A stretch of DNA of 52,320 nucleotides from Bacteroidota bacterium (lineage in GTDB: Bacteria > Bacteroidota > Bacteroidia > CAILMK01 > JAAYUY01), in NCBI GenBank assembly GCA_016776505.1, contig JADHTG010000016.1, positions 1 to 52,320 on the forward strand, given 5' to 3'. Made by a program: the position numbers and the translations under genes. The notes under the pieces are model-generated. The model did no database searches. It was given only the letters and a program-made list of their open reading frames with translations, and was not told the DNA's origin. Within the stretch, counting starts at the first letter, position 1. Each line of letters starts with the position of its first letter. This document shows, piece by piece, positions 44,299 to 52,320 of this stretch.

Positions 44299-44862
44299 AT
44301 GAAGAAAAGGTGTAAATGGTGTCTGGATCACCCGCTTATGATGGATTATCACGACAGGGAATGGGGCGTTCCTTTGCATGATGATAAGAAGCTTTTTGAA
44401 TTTATGATCTTAGATGCTTTCCAGGCTGGTTTAAGCTGGATGACCATCATTAAAAAGCGTGAAAATTTTAGAAAAGCATTCGATCATTTCGATTATCATA
44501 AAATAGCTAAATACGGTCAAAATAAGATTAATGAGTTGTTGGAAGATACCGGCATCATCAGGAATAAGTTGAAAATTCATGCAAGCATTACAAATGCAAT
44601 ATCGTTTATAGAAATCCAAAAAGAATTTGGCACTTTTGATCAATACATTTGGCAGTTTACAAAAGGAAAAACAATAAAGAACAGCTGGAAGGAAATGGAT
44701 CAAATTCCAGCCAAAACGCTTGAGTCGGATGCCATGAGTGCGGACTTGAAAAAACGAGGATTTAAATTTGTCGGTTCCACCATTTGTTATGCTTTTATGC
44801 AGGCTGCAGGAATGGTGAATGATCATAGCAGGGAATGCTTCAGGTATGATGAGGTGATGTAA
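44299..44862 (+). CDS. tag: DNA-3-methyladenine glycosylase I
   Basis: Excises 3-methyladenine from alkylated DNA. The 187 residues begin with the zinc-binding and HhH-type signature KKRCKWCLDHPLMMDYHDREWGVPLHDDKKLFEF. The catalytic fold follows with LDAFQAGLSWMTIIKKRENF (the Glu/Trp pocket region), and the tail supplies the second zinc half-site VNDHSRECFRY. Length is normal. It stands alone between divergent and convergent neighbours. Confidence 0.95.
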   Translation: MKKRCKWCLDHPLMMDYHDREWGVPLHDDKKLFEFMILDAFQAGLSWMTIIKKRENFRKAFDHFDYHKIAKYGQNKINELLEDTGIIRNKLKIHASITNAISFIEIQKEFGTFDQYIWQFTKGKTIKNSWKEMDQIPAKTLESDAMSADLKKRGFKFVGSTICYAFMQAAGMVNDHSRECFRYDEVM

Positions 44863-44930
44863 GGCGATCTCCCAGGATTGCAGGAATGCAAACTACAACG
44901 CAATCCATTATTAAGGATGAATCAGAAAAT

Positions 44931-46121
44931 CTATTTGACCAGCTTTTTACTTATGAGTTTATCCCCAATGGTCATATTTAATATGTACATTCCTTCAGAC
45001 AGATTCGCTGCATGAATATCAATTTGATTGTTTCCTGCCCGGATCATTTCTGTTTTACGAATCATTGCTTTCCCAATCATATCCATAATCAAAAAATCAC
45101 CTAAGGTATTTTCAACAGAATTTATATTAATGCCAACATGATCCTTTACAGGATTGGGATAGATAATTAATTCCATATCATCAATAGCAGTTTTTCCTAC
45201 ACCTAAGTAAGGGTCACAATGCCTGATTAAAGTACCGGCAACAGAGGCATCCTGTCCTCCATAGACATAAATGCAATCATCAATGACAGCGGCTTTATGG
45301 TAGGACCTGGGTTGAGGGAGTTTGAATTCCATCCTATCCCAGGCATCAATTGCCGGATCATAAACATAAATAGTGTCCCGATAATCAGTATAGGAATATC
45401 CACCCATCAGTATAATTTTGCCCTGGTAATTTACAGCAGCAGGTGCATGCAAGGGAATCCTGAAATGACCCATATCTGTCCAGGTATTCGTGCTGACCTC
45501 ATAGCGGTCAAAATAATCGCGAGTGAGTGCCAATGAGCTTCCGCCTCCGGCTATTCGGTAGAAATAATCGCCAATTCCCACTGCTCCGCAATACCATGCA
45601 CCATTTCGAGGGCTTGGACTTTTTCGTGTCCAGCTATCCAGCGCAGGATCGTATTCATCAAAATACCACTCCGTGGTTCCATCTCCGTTTTGACCTCCAA
45701 TCAGGTAAATTTTATTATTGACAGAAGCTGAACTATGGTACATCCTTGGTGTAAGCAGATCGGCACCCGCAGACCAGCTATCTGTTTTGGGATCATAAAT
45801 CAAGTTATAACTCTTTCCCGGATAAGGCTGTCCTCCGCCCATTACATAAATTTTCCCATTCACACTAACAGCGGTCGACCAAAAACAAGCTTGCGGTATT
45901 TTCGCTTTTTCAGTCCATTGATCGCTAGCCGGGTTATATTCCCAAGTAGCAGGAGCCTGGTTGTTTTCCCTTCCGGAAACTACATAGATTTTTCCATCAC
46001 ATGCAACCATCTGTGGCAGATTAGGTGGATTTGCGAGGCTGGTCAGGTCTTCCCAATATTGCGAAAAAAGGCTGGTTAAGCAAAAGAACAGACTTATGGA
46101 CAAAAGAAGTAACTTTTTCAT
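44931..46121 (-). CDS. Secreted Kelch-repeat protein with type IX secretion C-terminal domain
   Basis: A 396-residue extracellular or surface protein. The signal peptide (about 1-20, ending LFSQ) is followed by about six Kelch repeats forming a beta-propeller, each with a GKIYV(M/V)GG-type strand and a YDP...W turn (for example GKIYVMGGGQPYP, NKIYLIGGQNGDG, GKIILMGGYSYTD, DCIYVYGGQDAS). The last 80 residues form a type A sorting domain with YPNPVKDHVGI, LSEGMYILNM and the terminal KKLVK, which directs export by the type IX system and surface attachment. The ligand is unknown. Confidence 0.9.
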   Translation of the reverse strand: MKKLLLLSISLFFCLTSLFSQYWEDLTSLANPPNLPQMVACDGKIYVVSGRENNQAPATWEYNPASDQWTEKAKIPQACFWSTAVSVNGKIYVMGGGQPYPGKSYNLIYDPKTDSWSAGADLLTPRMYHSSASVNNKIYLIGGQNGDGTTEWYFDEYDPALDSWTRKSPSPRNGAWYCGAVGIGDYFYRIAGGGSSLALTRDYFDRYEVSTNTWTDMGHFRIPLHAPAAVNYQGKIILMGGYSYTDYRDTIYVYDPAIDAWDRMEFKLPQPRSYHKAAVIDDCIYVYGGQDASVAGTLIRHCDPYLGVGKTAIDDMELIIYPNPVKDHVGININSVENTLGDFLIMDMIGKAMIRKTEMIRAGNNQIDIHAANLSEGMYILNMTIGDKLISKKLVK

Positions 46122-46252
46122 GGATTTTTATTTTATCCGAATATCGGGATAAATTATATAATTGCTCAATGCTTTTTTCGTTAATTTTTAGATTATTAAA
46201 ACAGGTAGTAAGGCATCACATGGCTGCTGAAAGATGCATTACTAAATCTACC

Positions 46253-46260
46253 TATCTTTG
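46253..46260 (+). promoter_or_regulatory. Putative -7 promoter box for the SDR gene
   Basis: TATCTTTG matches TAnnTTTG, 35 bases ahead of the ATG at 46296. No clear -33 element. Confidence 0.42.
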
Positions 46261-46295
46261 TTATTTGCATCAGAAGATATCTTATCCCGCTTAAA

Positions 46296-47114
46296 ATGAA
46301 TTTGAGTTTTTTTGAAAATAAAGTAGTTTGCATTACCGGATCGAGTAAAGGCATTGGAAAAGCGACTGCCATTTTGCTTGGGCAGCAAGGGGCAAAAATA
46401 TGTTTGAATGGAAGGGATGAAACTGCACTTCAAAAAACATTAAAGGAATTGAAAGCCATCGGAATTGCTTGCATTTCTATTGCTGCGGATGTTTCAAAAG
46501 AGGAGGATTGCACCACATTAATAAAAGCAAATGTTGATCATTTTGGGAAATTGGATATCCTGATCAATAATGCAGGTATTTCGAGCAGGGGTTTAGTAGA
46601 AGACATAAGTACTGAAGCCTGGAGGCATATAATAGATGTTAATTTATTGGGCAGTATTTTCCCGACCATCCATGCACTTCCGCATATTATTAATTCCAAA
46701 GGAAGCATTGTATTTATTTCAAGTTTAGGCGGAAAAGTTGGAATGCCGGGACAATCTAATTATAGTGTAACAAAAATGGGGCTTACTGCTTTTGCACAAT
46801 CACTTCACACTGAGCACAAAGCCGACAATATTCACATCGGGATCATTTATTTGGGTTTTGTTGAAAATGAAAAGGACAAAAAAGTACTTTCTGCAATTGG
46901 GAATTATGTCCCTATAAAACAACTGAATAATAAAAAACCCACAAGCCGGGAGGATGCAGCACTTTCAATCGCAAAAGCCATTATCAAACGAAAGAAAAAA
47001 GTAACCCTGACGGTATTGGGAAAACTTCAGGCCATTTTACTGAGACTGTCCCCGGCAGCGGTGAACTGGTATTTAAGAAAAGAATTGGAGAAGTTTAAGG
47101 AGCATTACAATTAA
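46296..47114 (+). CDS. Short-chain dehydrogenase/reductase
   Basis: A 272-residue NAD(P)-dependent oxidoreductase of the classical SDR type. The cofactor motif TGSSKGIGKA is at about residues 14-23 with LNGRDE after the second strand, which favours NADP(H). NNAGIS, the catalytic Ser in VFISSLGGK and the YSVTK Tyr/Lys pair at about 157-161 are present. The C-terminal region (about 200-272) is long and basic, KRKKKVTLTVLGKLQAILLRLSPAAVNWYL, and may touch the membrane, as in lipid-modifying SDRs (DltE/DHRS7-like). The substrate is unknown. It stands alone. Confidence 0.9.
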   Translation: MNLSFFENKVVCITGSSKGIGKATAILLGQQGAKICLNGRDETALQKTLKELKAIGIACISIAADVSKEEDCTTLIKANVDHFGKLDILINNAGISSRGLVEDISTEAWRHIIDVNLLGSIFPTIHALPHIINSKGSIVFISSLGGKVGMPGQSNYSVTKMGLTAFAQSLHTEHKADNIHIGIIYLGFVENEKDKKVLSAIGNYVPIKQLNNKKPTSREDAALSIAKAIIKRKKKVTLTVLGKLQAILLRLSPAAVNWYLRKELEKFKEHYN

Positions 47115-47165
47115 TGCATTTTGATAAAAAATATAACAAAGCTTATGTTCTTTATTAGTCCGGAA

Positions 47166-47501
47166 TCAATGATGGCTGACTGCTGATTCAACAATTGTAT
47201 CCTTGCAATATTGCTGGATTAGAATTAAGTTTCCATCCTGGTCATATAATTCAAATTTTCCTTCTTTGCAACCGTGATTGTATTTTCCTGTAGCCCAAAT
47301 ATGGCCGTTTTTATGAAATGATTTGTAGTTACCATGAAGTTTTCCATCCTGATATAATTCTACTGAGGAGATTTCCCCATTTGCATAATATTCTGTCCAA
47401 ATACCCGTCTTAATTCCCTGTAAATTATACTGTCCGGAAACCTGCAATATTCCTTCTTTTGAATATTCCTTATGCTCTTTTATTTTCATTTGTTTTTTCA
47501 C
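47166..47501 (-). CDS. MORN-repeat variant protein (YwqK-like)
   Basis: A 111-residue protein built from about four MORN-2 type repeats with the pattern YxxxGxLxxxGxYxxGxxxGxWxxYYxNG. Clear copies are LQVSGQYNLQGIKTGIWTEYYANG, VELYQDGKLHGNYKSFHKNG and GKYNHGCKEGKFELYDQDG, read piece by piece. YwqK-type proteins are labelled as antitoxins in some databases, but no toxin gene is nearby, so that label is not applied here. It has no signal peptide. It lies downstream of the glutamate synthase-like gene across a gap that contains a long inverted repeat. Confidence 0.75.
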   Translation of the reverse strand: MKKQMKIKEHKEYSKEGILQVSGQYNLQGIKTGIWTEYYANGEISSVELYQDGKLHGNYKSFHKNGHIWATGKYNHGCKEGKFELYDQDGNLILIQQYCKDTIVESAVSHH

Positions 47502-47572
47502 GAGGATTTATAAAAACACTTCTAATTAACGTATATTGAAAATTCGATATTTGAACACACAGAGAAAAATTT

Positions 47573-47676
47573 AAAAATGCCACAAGACTTATAAACATCA
47601 AGAATATTAATAAAAGATAACAAGGTTAGTGAATCTTTGTGATTTCCTTGAGTTTTGAGCTATTTGTGGCATTTTT
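47573..47676. repeat. Inverted-repeat-bounded element of about 104 bases (REP/MITE-like)
   Basis: AAAAATGCCACAA (47573-47585) is a perfect inverse of TTGTGGCATTTTT (47664-47676), separated by 78 bases. The inner part contains repeats of the CTTTGTGAT / CCTTGAG / TTTGTGGC kind, a style I know from dispersed intergenic repeats in Bacteroidota-like genomes. It lies between the end of the glutamate synthase-like gene and the start of the MORN gene. It may be a mobile non-coding repeat, a large hairpin that ends transcription, or both. It has no ORF. Confidence 0.55.
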
Positions 47677-47720
47677 TTTCTGAGTTAACCTACATTGAAA
47701 AGAATGTAAATCATTTATAT

Positions 47721-49307
47721 TTATTTTGACATAAGTATTTTTTCAGCTTCTTCTTTTTGATAGTCCATAATATAGGGTATTCCGCTTATTTCAGTTGCTT
47801 CCTTTGTCAATGAGGCTAAATCATCCCTGGAGATATATGGCAAACCAAATTTTCTTGTACCGGCCATAAGTTGCCTTAATCCCTGTGCAAGTCTTTCATA
47901 ATAGGTATATAAACCGATAGCACCTGTTGGTAATTTTTCAAATGTTGTATTGCCCAGTTTATTACGCAATTCATTGGCAGTTACAAATATCTGATCGATA
48001 GAATTCCCAAATCGTTCCACATATACAGGAGTTTGATGGTTCTTAACTGCATTGCCAATTGTTTTACCAACCATTGCTGCGGCAATCGGTGCTCTTGCCA
48101 TGCCTATCAGTTTAACAAATGGTGCACCTACTGCAAGCCCTTTGAATATTTGATCCTCAAAAGTAAAACCTCCTGCAAAGGCTAATGCGGGTAAATGTTC
48201 ACCTTTGTCTGTCAGTTGCTTGGCATAACGATAGGTTAACGAATGTAATTCAACAGGAGGAACGCCCCATTCATTCATCATTCTCCATGGACTCATGCCT
48301 GTTCCTCCACCTGCTCCGTCAATTGTCAAAAGATCCAGTTTGTATTTTGATACAAATTTCAGGGCTCTTGCCAGGTCAGCAGGACCATATGCCCCGGTTT
48401 TCAGGAAGATGTATTTTGCACCTGCGCTTCGAAGTTCTTCTACACGTTGTGCAAAGCCTTCTTCAGTAACCATTCCCACTCTTGAATGACGTTCAAATTC
48501 TGTAAATGCACCACTTTCAAAAGCTTTAATTACATGAGGTTCAGTTGGATTAGGCAAAACCACATAACCCCGCTCATAAAGCAATTGTGCTTTTTTCAGG
48601 TCTTTTATTTTTACCTCTCCACCAATGTTTTTTGCTCCCTGTCCCCATTTCAATTCAACACATTGAACACCTAATTCTTTTAATGCATATTCCTGGACTC
48701 CCAATCGGGTATCCTCCACATTCGATTGAACAACGATTGCTCCATATCCATCTATCTGATTATCAGTAAAGAGCTTAACTCTTCTTTTAAGGTCAACGGT
48801 GTCAACTATGTTCCCATTTTTAAATACAGCTTCGGGATCCATACCTACCACATTTTCACCAATGGTTAAACCTGTGCCTGCCAGGGCAGTTCCTATGGCA
48901 AGCCCTTCCCAGTTGTTTTTTGCGATATTCGTTGAGCCAATTCCGGGTATCATAAAGGGCAGTTTAAACTTCAAACCTTTATCATGTCCGAAGTTGACTT
49001 CCAGATTAACATTTGGAAAAATTGCTTTGTCGCTATCCGCTTCGATTCCTTTGGCACCAATTACACCACTAAGAATATTAAAATGTGAATAATCAACAGG
49101 GTAATTTTTTTCACCTCCACTGGTTATTATTCCAAAGGGTTGTGGATAAATAACTTCATGTCCGCGATAGGCCGATTTGCCAATTTCACACATGCCAATA
49201 CAACCATCAATGCAGGTTACACACATACCGCTGGTTGGAACCACCGAGTCTTCAGTTCTGTTTTTGGTCAATGTTGCTGCTGTAGCATTTATCTTCGTTA
49301 AACTCAT
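47721..49307 (-). CDS. FMN-binding glutamate synthase-like protein (GltB2-type, no glutaminase domain)
   Basis: A 528-residue protein of the FMN-binding glutamate synthase domain family. An N-terminal CVTCIDGCIGMC motif (Cys29, 32, 36, 40) can hold a 4Fe-4S cluster. The FMN barrel shows GIGSTNIAKNNWEGLAIGTALAGT, VELKWGQGAKNIGGE, LTIDGAGGGTGMSP and LAFAGGFTFEDQIFKGLAVGAPFVKLIG. The amidotransferase domain of classical GltB is missing, as is a full GltB C-terminal structural domain, so ammonia or another partner would be needed if glutamate is the product. It is the last gene of a three-gene set with the HoxU-like protein 31 bases upstream and the NuoF-GltD fusion before that. The true reaction is not certain. 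Confidence 0.86.
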   Translation of the reverse strand: MSLTKINATAATLTKNRTEDSVVPTSGMCVTCIDGCIGMCEIGKSAYRGHEVIYPQPFGIITSGGEKNYPVDYSHFNILSGVIGAKGIEADSDKAIFPNVNLEVNFGHDKGLKFKLPFMIPGIGSTNIAKNNWEGLAIGTALAGTGLTIGENVVGMDPEAVFKNGNIVDTVDLKRRVKLFTDNQIDGYGAIVVQSNVEDTRLGVQEYALKELGVQCVELKWGQGAKNIGGEVKIKDLKKAQLLYERGYVVLPNPTEPHVIKAFESGAFTEFERHSRVGMVTEEGFAQRVEELRSAGAKYIFLKTGAYGPADLARALKFVSKYKLDLLTIDGAGGGTGMSPWRMMNEWGVPPVELHSLTYRYAKQLTDKGEHLPALAFAGGFTFEDQIFKGLAVGAPFVKLIGMARAPIAAAMVGKTIGNAVKNHQTPVYVERFGNSIDQIFVTANELRNKLGNTTFEKLPTGAIGLYTYYERLAQGLRQLMAGTRKFGLPYISRDDLASLTKEATEISGIPYIMDYQKEEAEKILMSK

Positions 49308-49338
49308 AATTTAATTATTTAAGTTTTATTAATACACT

Positions 49339-50037
49339 TTAATTTTTTTCTATTTCATTTTCAATTGATACACATGTTCCGCAATCTCCTTTCAATCCCA
49401 TCCAGCAATTATGATTGTCATTTAATTCAATACAGGTAGGCTGGAGTGAATTTTCACATCTTCCGCAAAGTACAGCGGTCGGATCAGCTCCTTCACATCT
49501 CAAGGTGCATGCAGGACAGATATAAATACATGCGCCACACCTTCGACATTCATCAGAATTTAAGTTGAATGGAGTATTTATTTTAAGGTTATTTCCCCGG
49601 TTTATAAAACCAATCGCGCTCGCAACCATCTGCTCCTCACACATCCTGACACATAAGCCGCAATAGATACATTTATCCCATTTCGATTCAAATCTGACCT
49701 GGTCCAGTCCCATTCTGGCTGCTAAATCCTGCAAAACTTTTGATGTAGGACATTGTGCTATCAACAACTCAAGTATCATTTTCCTGGTTTTAATAACACG
49801 TTTAGAGCTGGTGCGGACTGTTAATCCATCTTCAGCAGGATATGTACATGAAGAAACTAATTTTGAGTTAGAACCTTCTCCAATTTCAACCACGCATAAA
49901 CGGCAACCACCCCATGGTGTAAGGCCTTCATTGTGGCATAAGGTTGGAATTTCCAATCCAAGAAACTTCGATGCCTCAAGAATTGTCCATCCTTTTTGAG
50001 TTTCTATTGTTATTCCATCAATATTTATATCAGACAT
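49339..50037 (-). CDS. HoxU/NuoG-like iron-sulfur subunit with extra C-terminal cysteines
   Basis: A 232-residue electron-transfer subunit. A 2Fe-2S domain uses Cys34, Cys45, Cys48 and Cys64 (PTLCHNEGLTPWGGCRLCVVEI). The NuoG-type CxxxHxxC cluster region is reduced to LLIAQCPTS, so that cluster is probably absent. Two 4Fe-4S motifs follow, CIYCGLCVRMC (Cys123-133) and CRRCGACIYIC (Cys164-174). The last 55 residues hold eight more cysteines (177, 181, 191, 194, 202, 211, 219, 222), more than ordinary HoxU has. It ends before the glutamate synthase-like gene and starts 4 bases after the stop of the NuoF-GltD fusion, so the three are one operon. Confidence 0.88.
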   Translation of the reverse strand: MSDINIDGITIETQKGWTILEASKFLGLEIPTLCHNEGLTPWGGCRLCVVEIGEGSNSKLVSSCTYPAEDGLTVRTSSKRVIKTRKMILELLIAQCPTSKVLQDLAARMGLDQVRFESKWDKCIYCGLCVRMCEEQMVASAIGFINRGNNLKINTPFNLNSDECRRCGACIYICPACTLRCEGADPTAVLCGRCENSLQPTCIELNDNHNCWMGLKGDCGTCVSIENEIEKN

Positions 50038-50041
50038 AATA

Positions 50042-52320
50042 CTATACCTCCTCTGTTTCTTTTACGCTTTCTTTTAATTCTTTCATAAACTGTTTACCAT
50101 CTTCAGTTTCCAGTTCGCAGCGCAAGCATCTTTTGGCTTCTTGCACTGCTTGTTCTTTTGTCAATGCCAATTCCACCTCATGAAAGTTATTATTTCTCTT
50201 ATCAAGAGATAATTGCTTTGGTTTAGGTCGTTTCGCTGTTAATAAGTTTTCTGCTTCCTCTTCGGTTAATTCAATCGGTTCGGGATAGATGGAAGGTCTG
50301 GTCAGGGAATAATCTCTCTTAATTTCCTCTCCATTCAGGTACTGGTTAATTGACTGTGCAGCAATTTTTCCGGAAGCAACTGCATCCACCACGGTATTTG
50401 GCCCCGTTACAACATCCCCGCCAGCAAAAACACCATAGCGGTTGGTTTCAAAAGTTTCAGGATTAACCTGGATAGTTTCCCATTTTGTTAACTCAATTTT
50501 TTCTTTTTCCAGACAGGATGTATCAGGAGATTCGCTGATGGAGACTATTAATGTATCCAGTTCCACAGTAAATTCAGATCCTTCGATGGGAATCGGTCTT
50601 TTCCTGCCCGACTCGTCCACATTGCCCATGCGCATACGCATGAATTCGCATGCACTAAGTTTATCGTTCTTAGCAACTAATTTCTTTGGTGCAGTTAAAA
50701 ACTCTATTCTAATTCCTTCCAGCAGGGCGTCTTCGATTTCTTCTTTATAGGCAGGCATTTCATCAATCGTTCTGCGATAAAAAATGGTAACGCTCTCGGG
50801 TTTCTCCAATCGCAGGACACTTCTGGCTGCATCCACGGCTGAATTACCACCTCCAATAATGCCTATTTTCTTACCAATTTGAACAGGTTTACCAAGATTG
50901 ATATCCTTGAGCAGGTTCATACCCGGAATAACTCCATCAATATCTTCATTGGGGATTCTCATTTTTAATGATTTATAAGCACCAGTGGCAATGAAGATAG
51001 CTTTAAAGTCCTGCTTAAATAGATCATCCATGTTAAAATCTGTTCCAAGTGCTGAGTTTGTTTTTATTCGAACTCCGGCACTCTTGACATAATCAATATC
51101 GGCTTTTAATATATTTCGTGGCAGCCTGTATTCAGGAATACCTAAAGCCAACATACCTCCCTCAACAGATTCCTTTTCAAAAATGGTGGCCTCATATCCC
51201 ATCTGAGAAAGGGAAAATCCACAGGCTAAACCTGCTGGACCGGAACCTACAATGGCTACTTTGATCCCTTTAGGTTCCACTGAGTTTTGAACCTCAGTCA
51301 TTAGGTTATTTTTCAAACCGTAATCAGTGGCAAATCTTTTCAAATTCCTGATGGCAATTGGATCGTCTCCCTGGCCCGCCTGACATTTATTTTCACAGGG
51401 ATGATTGCATACTCTGGATAGTGCTGAAGACAGAGGATTATCTTTTTTAATAATTTCAAGTGCTTCATTAAATTTTCCCTGGGCAATTAATGCTGTATAC
51501 ACGGATGCTTCTGTGCCAATCGGACAAGTATATTGACAAAGTGAGGAAACAATTTCCCTGCATACACCTGCATCGCATTTTTTCTTTACAATATGGTTTT
51601 CATATTCTTTCATGAAATAACGCAAAGTAGCAAGTACGGGATTGGAAGCTGTTTGTCCGAGCCCGCACATGGATGCATCCTTAATAACCTGTCCAAGCTC
51701 CTGAAGCAATTCAATATCCTCATTCTCCCCGTATCCTTTTGTTATTTTATCAAGGATATTGTTCATCTGCTGTGTACCTTCCCTGCATGTAGAACACTTC
51801 CCACAGGATTCTTCCTGGAGAAAGTTGGTAAAATATCTTGCAACATCTACCATGCAAGTGTTGTCGTCCATTACGATCATACCTCCAGAACCCATGATGG
51901 ATCCCACTTCAGATAAGCTTTCATAATCAATGTGCAAGTCAAACATATTTTCAGGAATACAACCACCTGAAGGTCCCCCGGTTTGAATCGCTTTTATTTT
52001 TGTTTTATCAGGCGATCCTCCGCCAATATCATATACTACTTTGTGGATTGTTGTACCTAGCGGTACCTCTACCAATCCAGTATTTTTGATCTTACCTACC
52101 AGGGAAAATATCTTGGTTCCCCTGTTTCCCGGAACACCAATCTCTTTGTATTTCCTGGCACCCTCACTGATGATTATGGGCACATTGGCAAAGGTTTCTA
52201 CATTATTGATGGATGTAGGACAACCCCATAAGCCTTTATTGACAGGATAAGGAGGGCGTTGCCTGGGTTGTCCCATTTGGCCTTCGATCGATTTAATCAA
52301 TGCTGTTTCTTCTCCACACA
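50042..52320 (-). CDS. NuoF-like / GltD (NfnB)-like fusion oxidoreductase (5' end outside window)
   Basis: The visible part (about 759 residues) begins in the NuoF motif CGEETALIKSIEG at the window edge, so the N-terminal FMN/NADH domain lies beyond 52320. It continues with GLWGCPTSINNVETFANVP and the cluster motif ESCGKCSTCREG plus a later Cys. It then runs without a break into a GltD-type module: a Cys-rich Fe-S domain (CQYTCPIGTEASVY, CNHPCENKCQAG), FAD site VAIVGSGPAGLACGFSLSQMGY, GGMLALGIPEYRLPR, and NADP-type site GIIGGGNSAVDAARSV. The tail has AKRCLRCELETEDG. It is thus a natural fusion of NADH:acceptor and NADPH-type diaphorase parts. The protein probably passes electrons to the HoxU-like and glutamate synthase-like partners. 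Confidence 0.9.
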   Translation of the reverse strand, partial: CGEETALIKSIEGQMGQPRQRPPYPVNKGLWGCPTSINNVETFANVPIIISEGARKYKEIGVPGNRGTKIFSLVGKIKNTGLVEVPLGTTIHKVVYDIGGGSPDKTKIKAIQTGGPSGGCIPENMFDLHIDYESLSEVGSIMGSGGMIVMDDNTCMVDVARYFTNFLQEESCGKCSTCREGTQQMNNILDKITKGYGENEDIELLQELGQVIKDASMCGLGQTASNPVLATLRYFMKEYENHIVKKKCDAGVCREIVSSLCQYTCPIGTEASVYTALIAQGKFNEALEIIKKDNPLSSALSRVCNHPCENKCQAGQGDDPIAIRNLKRFATDYGLKNNLMTEVQNSVEPKGIKVAIVGSGPAGLACGFSLSQMGYEATIFEKESVEGGMLALGIPEYRLPRNILKADIDYVKSAGVRIKTNSALGTDFNMDDLFKQDFKAIFIATGAYKSLKMRIPNEDIDGVIPGMNLLKDINLGKPVQIGKKIGIIGGGNSAVDAARSVLRLEKPESVTIFYRRTIDEMPAYKEEIEDALLEGIRIEFLTAPKKLVAKNDKLSACEFMRMRMGNVDESGRKRPIPIEGSEFTVELDTLIVSISESPDTSCLEKEKIELTKWETIQVNPETFETNRYGVFAGGDVVTGPNTVVDAVASGKIAAQSINQYLNGEEIKRDYSLTRPSIYPEPIELTEEEAENLLTAKRPKPKQLSLDKRNNNFHEVELALTKEQAVQEAKRCLRCELETEDGKQFMKELKESVKETEEV

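Noticed and set aside
44875..44906. Hairpin GGATTGC / GCAATCC between tag and the Kelch gene as a terminator
   Set aside because: The 7-bp stem has an 18-base loop and no T-run on either side, so it is too weak to call.
47166..47501. Toxin-antitoxin system based on the YwqK-like label
   Set aside because: Only a MORN-repeat protein is present. No toxin gene or compact two-gene operon is adjacent.
1..52320. tRNA, rRNA, CRISPR arrays, insertion sequences or prophage
   Set aside because: No cloverleaf-like segments with TTC-loop signatures, regular spaced repeats, transposase motifs or phage proteins were found while reading the gaps and frames.

Overview
The window is a gene-dense chromosomal segment from a member of the Bacteroidota, most likely a Bacteroidales/Marinilabiliales-type anaerobe or microaerobe. 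The phylum call rests on four things: the protein families present (START-like domain protein, DUF4293, the small protein upstream of mutL, a SusC-like carboxypeptidase-regulatory TonB receptor, a type IX secretion sorting domain), repeated matches to the Bacteroidota -7 promoter box TAnnTTTG, the lack of clear Shine-Dalgarno sequences, and AT-rich DNA. No rRNA, tRNA, CRISPR array, transposase or phage gene was seen. Both ends cut through genes.

Layout. 1-999: phosphatidylserine decarboxylase (5' end outside the window) and a START-like protein. 1052-3529: lon on the minus strand. 3619-8443: a likely qmoABC operon (HdrA-like flavoproteins plus a membrane cytochrome b subunit), with a perfect 9-bp inverted repeat upstream, a 7-bp tandem repeat at the start of qmoC and a palindromic repeat inserted in frame in qmoC. 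8445-14706: small membrane ORF, EamA transporter, MATE transporter, polA with a decayed proofreading site, and a polytopic membrane protein. 14847-19655: nitroreductase, D-threonine-aldolase-like PLP enzyme, ArsR regulator, pyrE, dtd, rsgA. 19820-23246: TonB-dependent receptor, DUF2809 protein, secreted unknown. 23309-30524: a minus-strand run of menC, short asparaginase, serpin lipoprotein, arginine deiminase, menA, mutL and a small membrane protein. 30704-35975: queA, DUF4293 protein, eukaryotic-type citrate synthase, ferritin, aroK, fmt. 36458-39462: MerR-like regulator behind a long AT-rich leader, then a flotillin/NfeD-like pair. 39678-47501: M16 protease, DUF1846 protein, tag, Kelch/T9SS protein, SDR, MORN-repeat protein. 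47721-52320: three minus-strand genes for an FMN glutamate-synthase-like protein, a HoxU/NuoG-like iron-sulfur protein and a NuoF-GltD fusion (5' end outside the window).

How it fits together. Two redox modules frame the window. The Qmo-like complex should exchange electrons with the menaquinone pool, and menC and menA for menaquinone synthesis lie in the same window. No sulfate-reduction gene (sat, aprAB, dsr) is present, so the soluble partner of Qmo is unknown. The right-hand cluster combines a NADH-binding NuoF module, an NfnB/GltD module, a multi-cluster iron-sulfur subunit and an FMN glutamate-synthase-like subunit without a glutaminase domain. This resembles a flavin-based NAD(P)H/ferredoxin enzyme of unsettled product. 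The remaining genes are mostly housekeeping. The degenerate proofreading site of PolA and the altered endonuclease motif of MutL are the main oddities among them.
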